23,388 nucleotides of DNA from CAZLMW01 sp964560875 (GTDB taxonomy: Bacteria > Myxococcota_A > UBA9042). The stretch lies in the NCBI GenBank assembly GCA_964560875.1, contig CAZLMW010000120.1, positions 1-23,388 of the forward strand. The letters are read 5' to 3'. Both the position numbers and the translations under genes were made by a program. Of this stretch, positions 23,047 to 23,388 are shown piece after piece; position 1 is the first letter of the stretch; each line of letters begins with the position of its first letter. The notes under the pieces are model-generated. The model saw only the letters and a program-made list of their open reading frames with translations, was not told the DNA's origin and made no database searches.

Positions 23047-23101
23047 GCGGGCTTGTGCGCAGAGAGCGGAAGGTGCGAGCCGCAGGCTCTCCGTACTCAG
23101 C
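23047..23101. repeat. 55-bp direct repeat, copy 2
   Basis: This is the second copy of the 22754-22808 repeat, with about four substitutions. The sequence on its IS110-facing side differs from copy 1, so the repeat ends sharply there. Confidence 0.8.
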
Positions 23102-23192
23102 ACCGTAGTAGCGACAGAAACAGCCATCGAGGCGCCAGCGGTGTGCTGCGCCCCCAGGCAAGCCACCGAGGCGGCCATCCGGCTACCTCGGG

Positions 23193-23386
23193 CCGGTCCA
23201 ACGCGGCCAGGTGGCGCAGCCCGCGGTCGAGCAGGTCCACCGCCTCGCGCCCGCGGGCGTGGTCGACAGCGTTGAGCCGCACCGCGCGCCTCCAAACCGC
23301 TTGCGCTCCCTGCCGCGCCGTCCGCTGCCCTCTGCGACATTCAGCGCCACGGACGCCGCTGCCCGTACCGCCTGGTCCTGGAAACA
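23193..23386 (-). pseudogene. Fragment of a four-helix-bundle (S23-type) protein, copy 2
   Basis: Entering from the window's right edge, the minus strand reads FQDQAVRAAASVALNVAEGS and GRRGRERKRF. This is the conserved core of bacterial four-helix-bundle proteins. A one-base shift near 23294 then leads into WRRAVRLNAVD and EAVDLLDRGLRHLAALDR, like the last helix of the family, with about a dozen residues missing between. The start lies outside the window. It is either a decayed gene or, less likely, a gene with a sequencing error. Confidence 0.5.
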
Positions 23387-23388
23387 CC

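Noticed and set aside
22593..23108. Plus-strand open frame of 171 codons in the right-hand mobile region
   Set aside because: It is the complement of the IS110 relic and the repeats; recognisable protein similarity is on the minus strand only.

Overview
The window is a high-GC bacterial chromosome segment from a draft assembly, with one 100-N gap at 7800-7899. It looks like a member of the Myxococcota. The evidence for that is a membrane-anchored Ser/Thr kinase with C-terminal TPR-like repeats, several lipoproteins and exported proteins with arginine/lysine-rich stretches, a QHADAVAD-type eCIS-like cargo protein, an IS110-type relic of a kind I associate with myxobacteria, and many GC-rich simple repeats. 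Taxonomy is inferred from gene content only; there is no rRNA.

Left part (1-9100): mostly housekeeping or envelope genes, each alone or in pairs. They are a repeat-containing surface protein, an autoregulated XRE repressor with an uncharacterised 351-aa partner, a small anchored protein overlapping a BKACE (DUF849) enzyme, a lipoprotein with a polybasic tail, a TPM-like secreted protein ending in an LPXTG-like signal, a glycerophosphodiester phosphodiesterase lipoprotein whose linker repeat holds the gap, and a divergent sterol-desaturase-family membrane enzyme.

Middle part (9100-14550): the most interesting unit is a two-gene operon. It has a 654-aa protein with an eCIS-cargo-like N-terminus and a complete calpain-type Cys/His/Asn protease domain, followed 9 nt later by a right-handed beta-helix protein. 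After it come a heavily deleted fumarylacetoacetate hydrolase pseudogene, a CrtQ/HpnB-like glycosyltransferase and a DUF2293 protein.

Right part (14550-23388): an accessory region. It carries an AbiE-type toxin-antitoxin locus with a clear operator but a truncated toxin, a transmembrane Ser/Thr kinase, a convergent VWA-lipoprotein/OmpA-like operon, a Phd/PIN (VapC-like) toxin-antitoxin pair with its own operator, and about 1 kb of decayed mobile DNA. That last stretch has an IS110 transposase fragment, two fragments of four-helix-bundle (S23-type) proteins, a 55-bp direct repeat, and a 49-bp repeat shared with the sequence upstream of the AbiE locus.

Regulation: at least two repressor/antitoxin genes (xre, phd) have a -35, a 17-nt spacer and a -10-like hexamer that place the predicted transcription start on the ATG, with an inverted repeat in the promoter. 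This suggests leaderless, autoregulated mRNAs. All functional calls rest on motif recognition by eye; no database search was possible.
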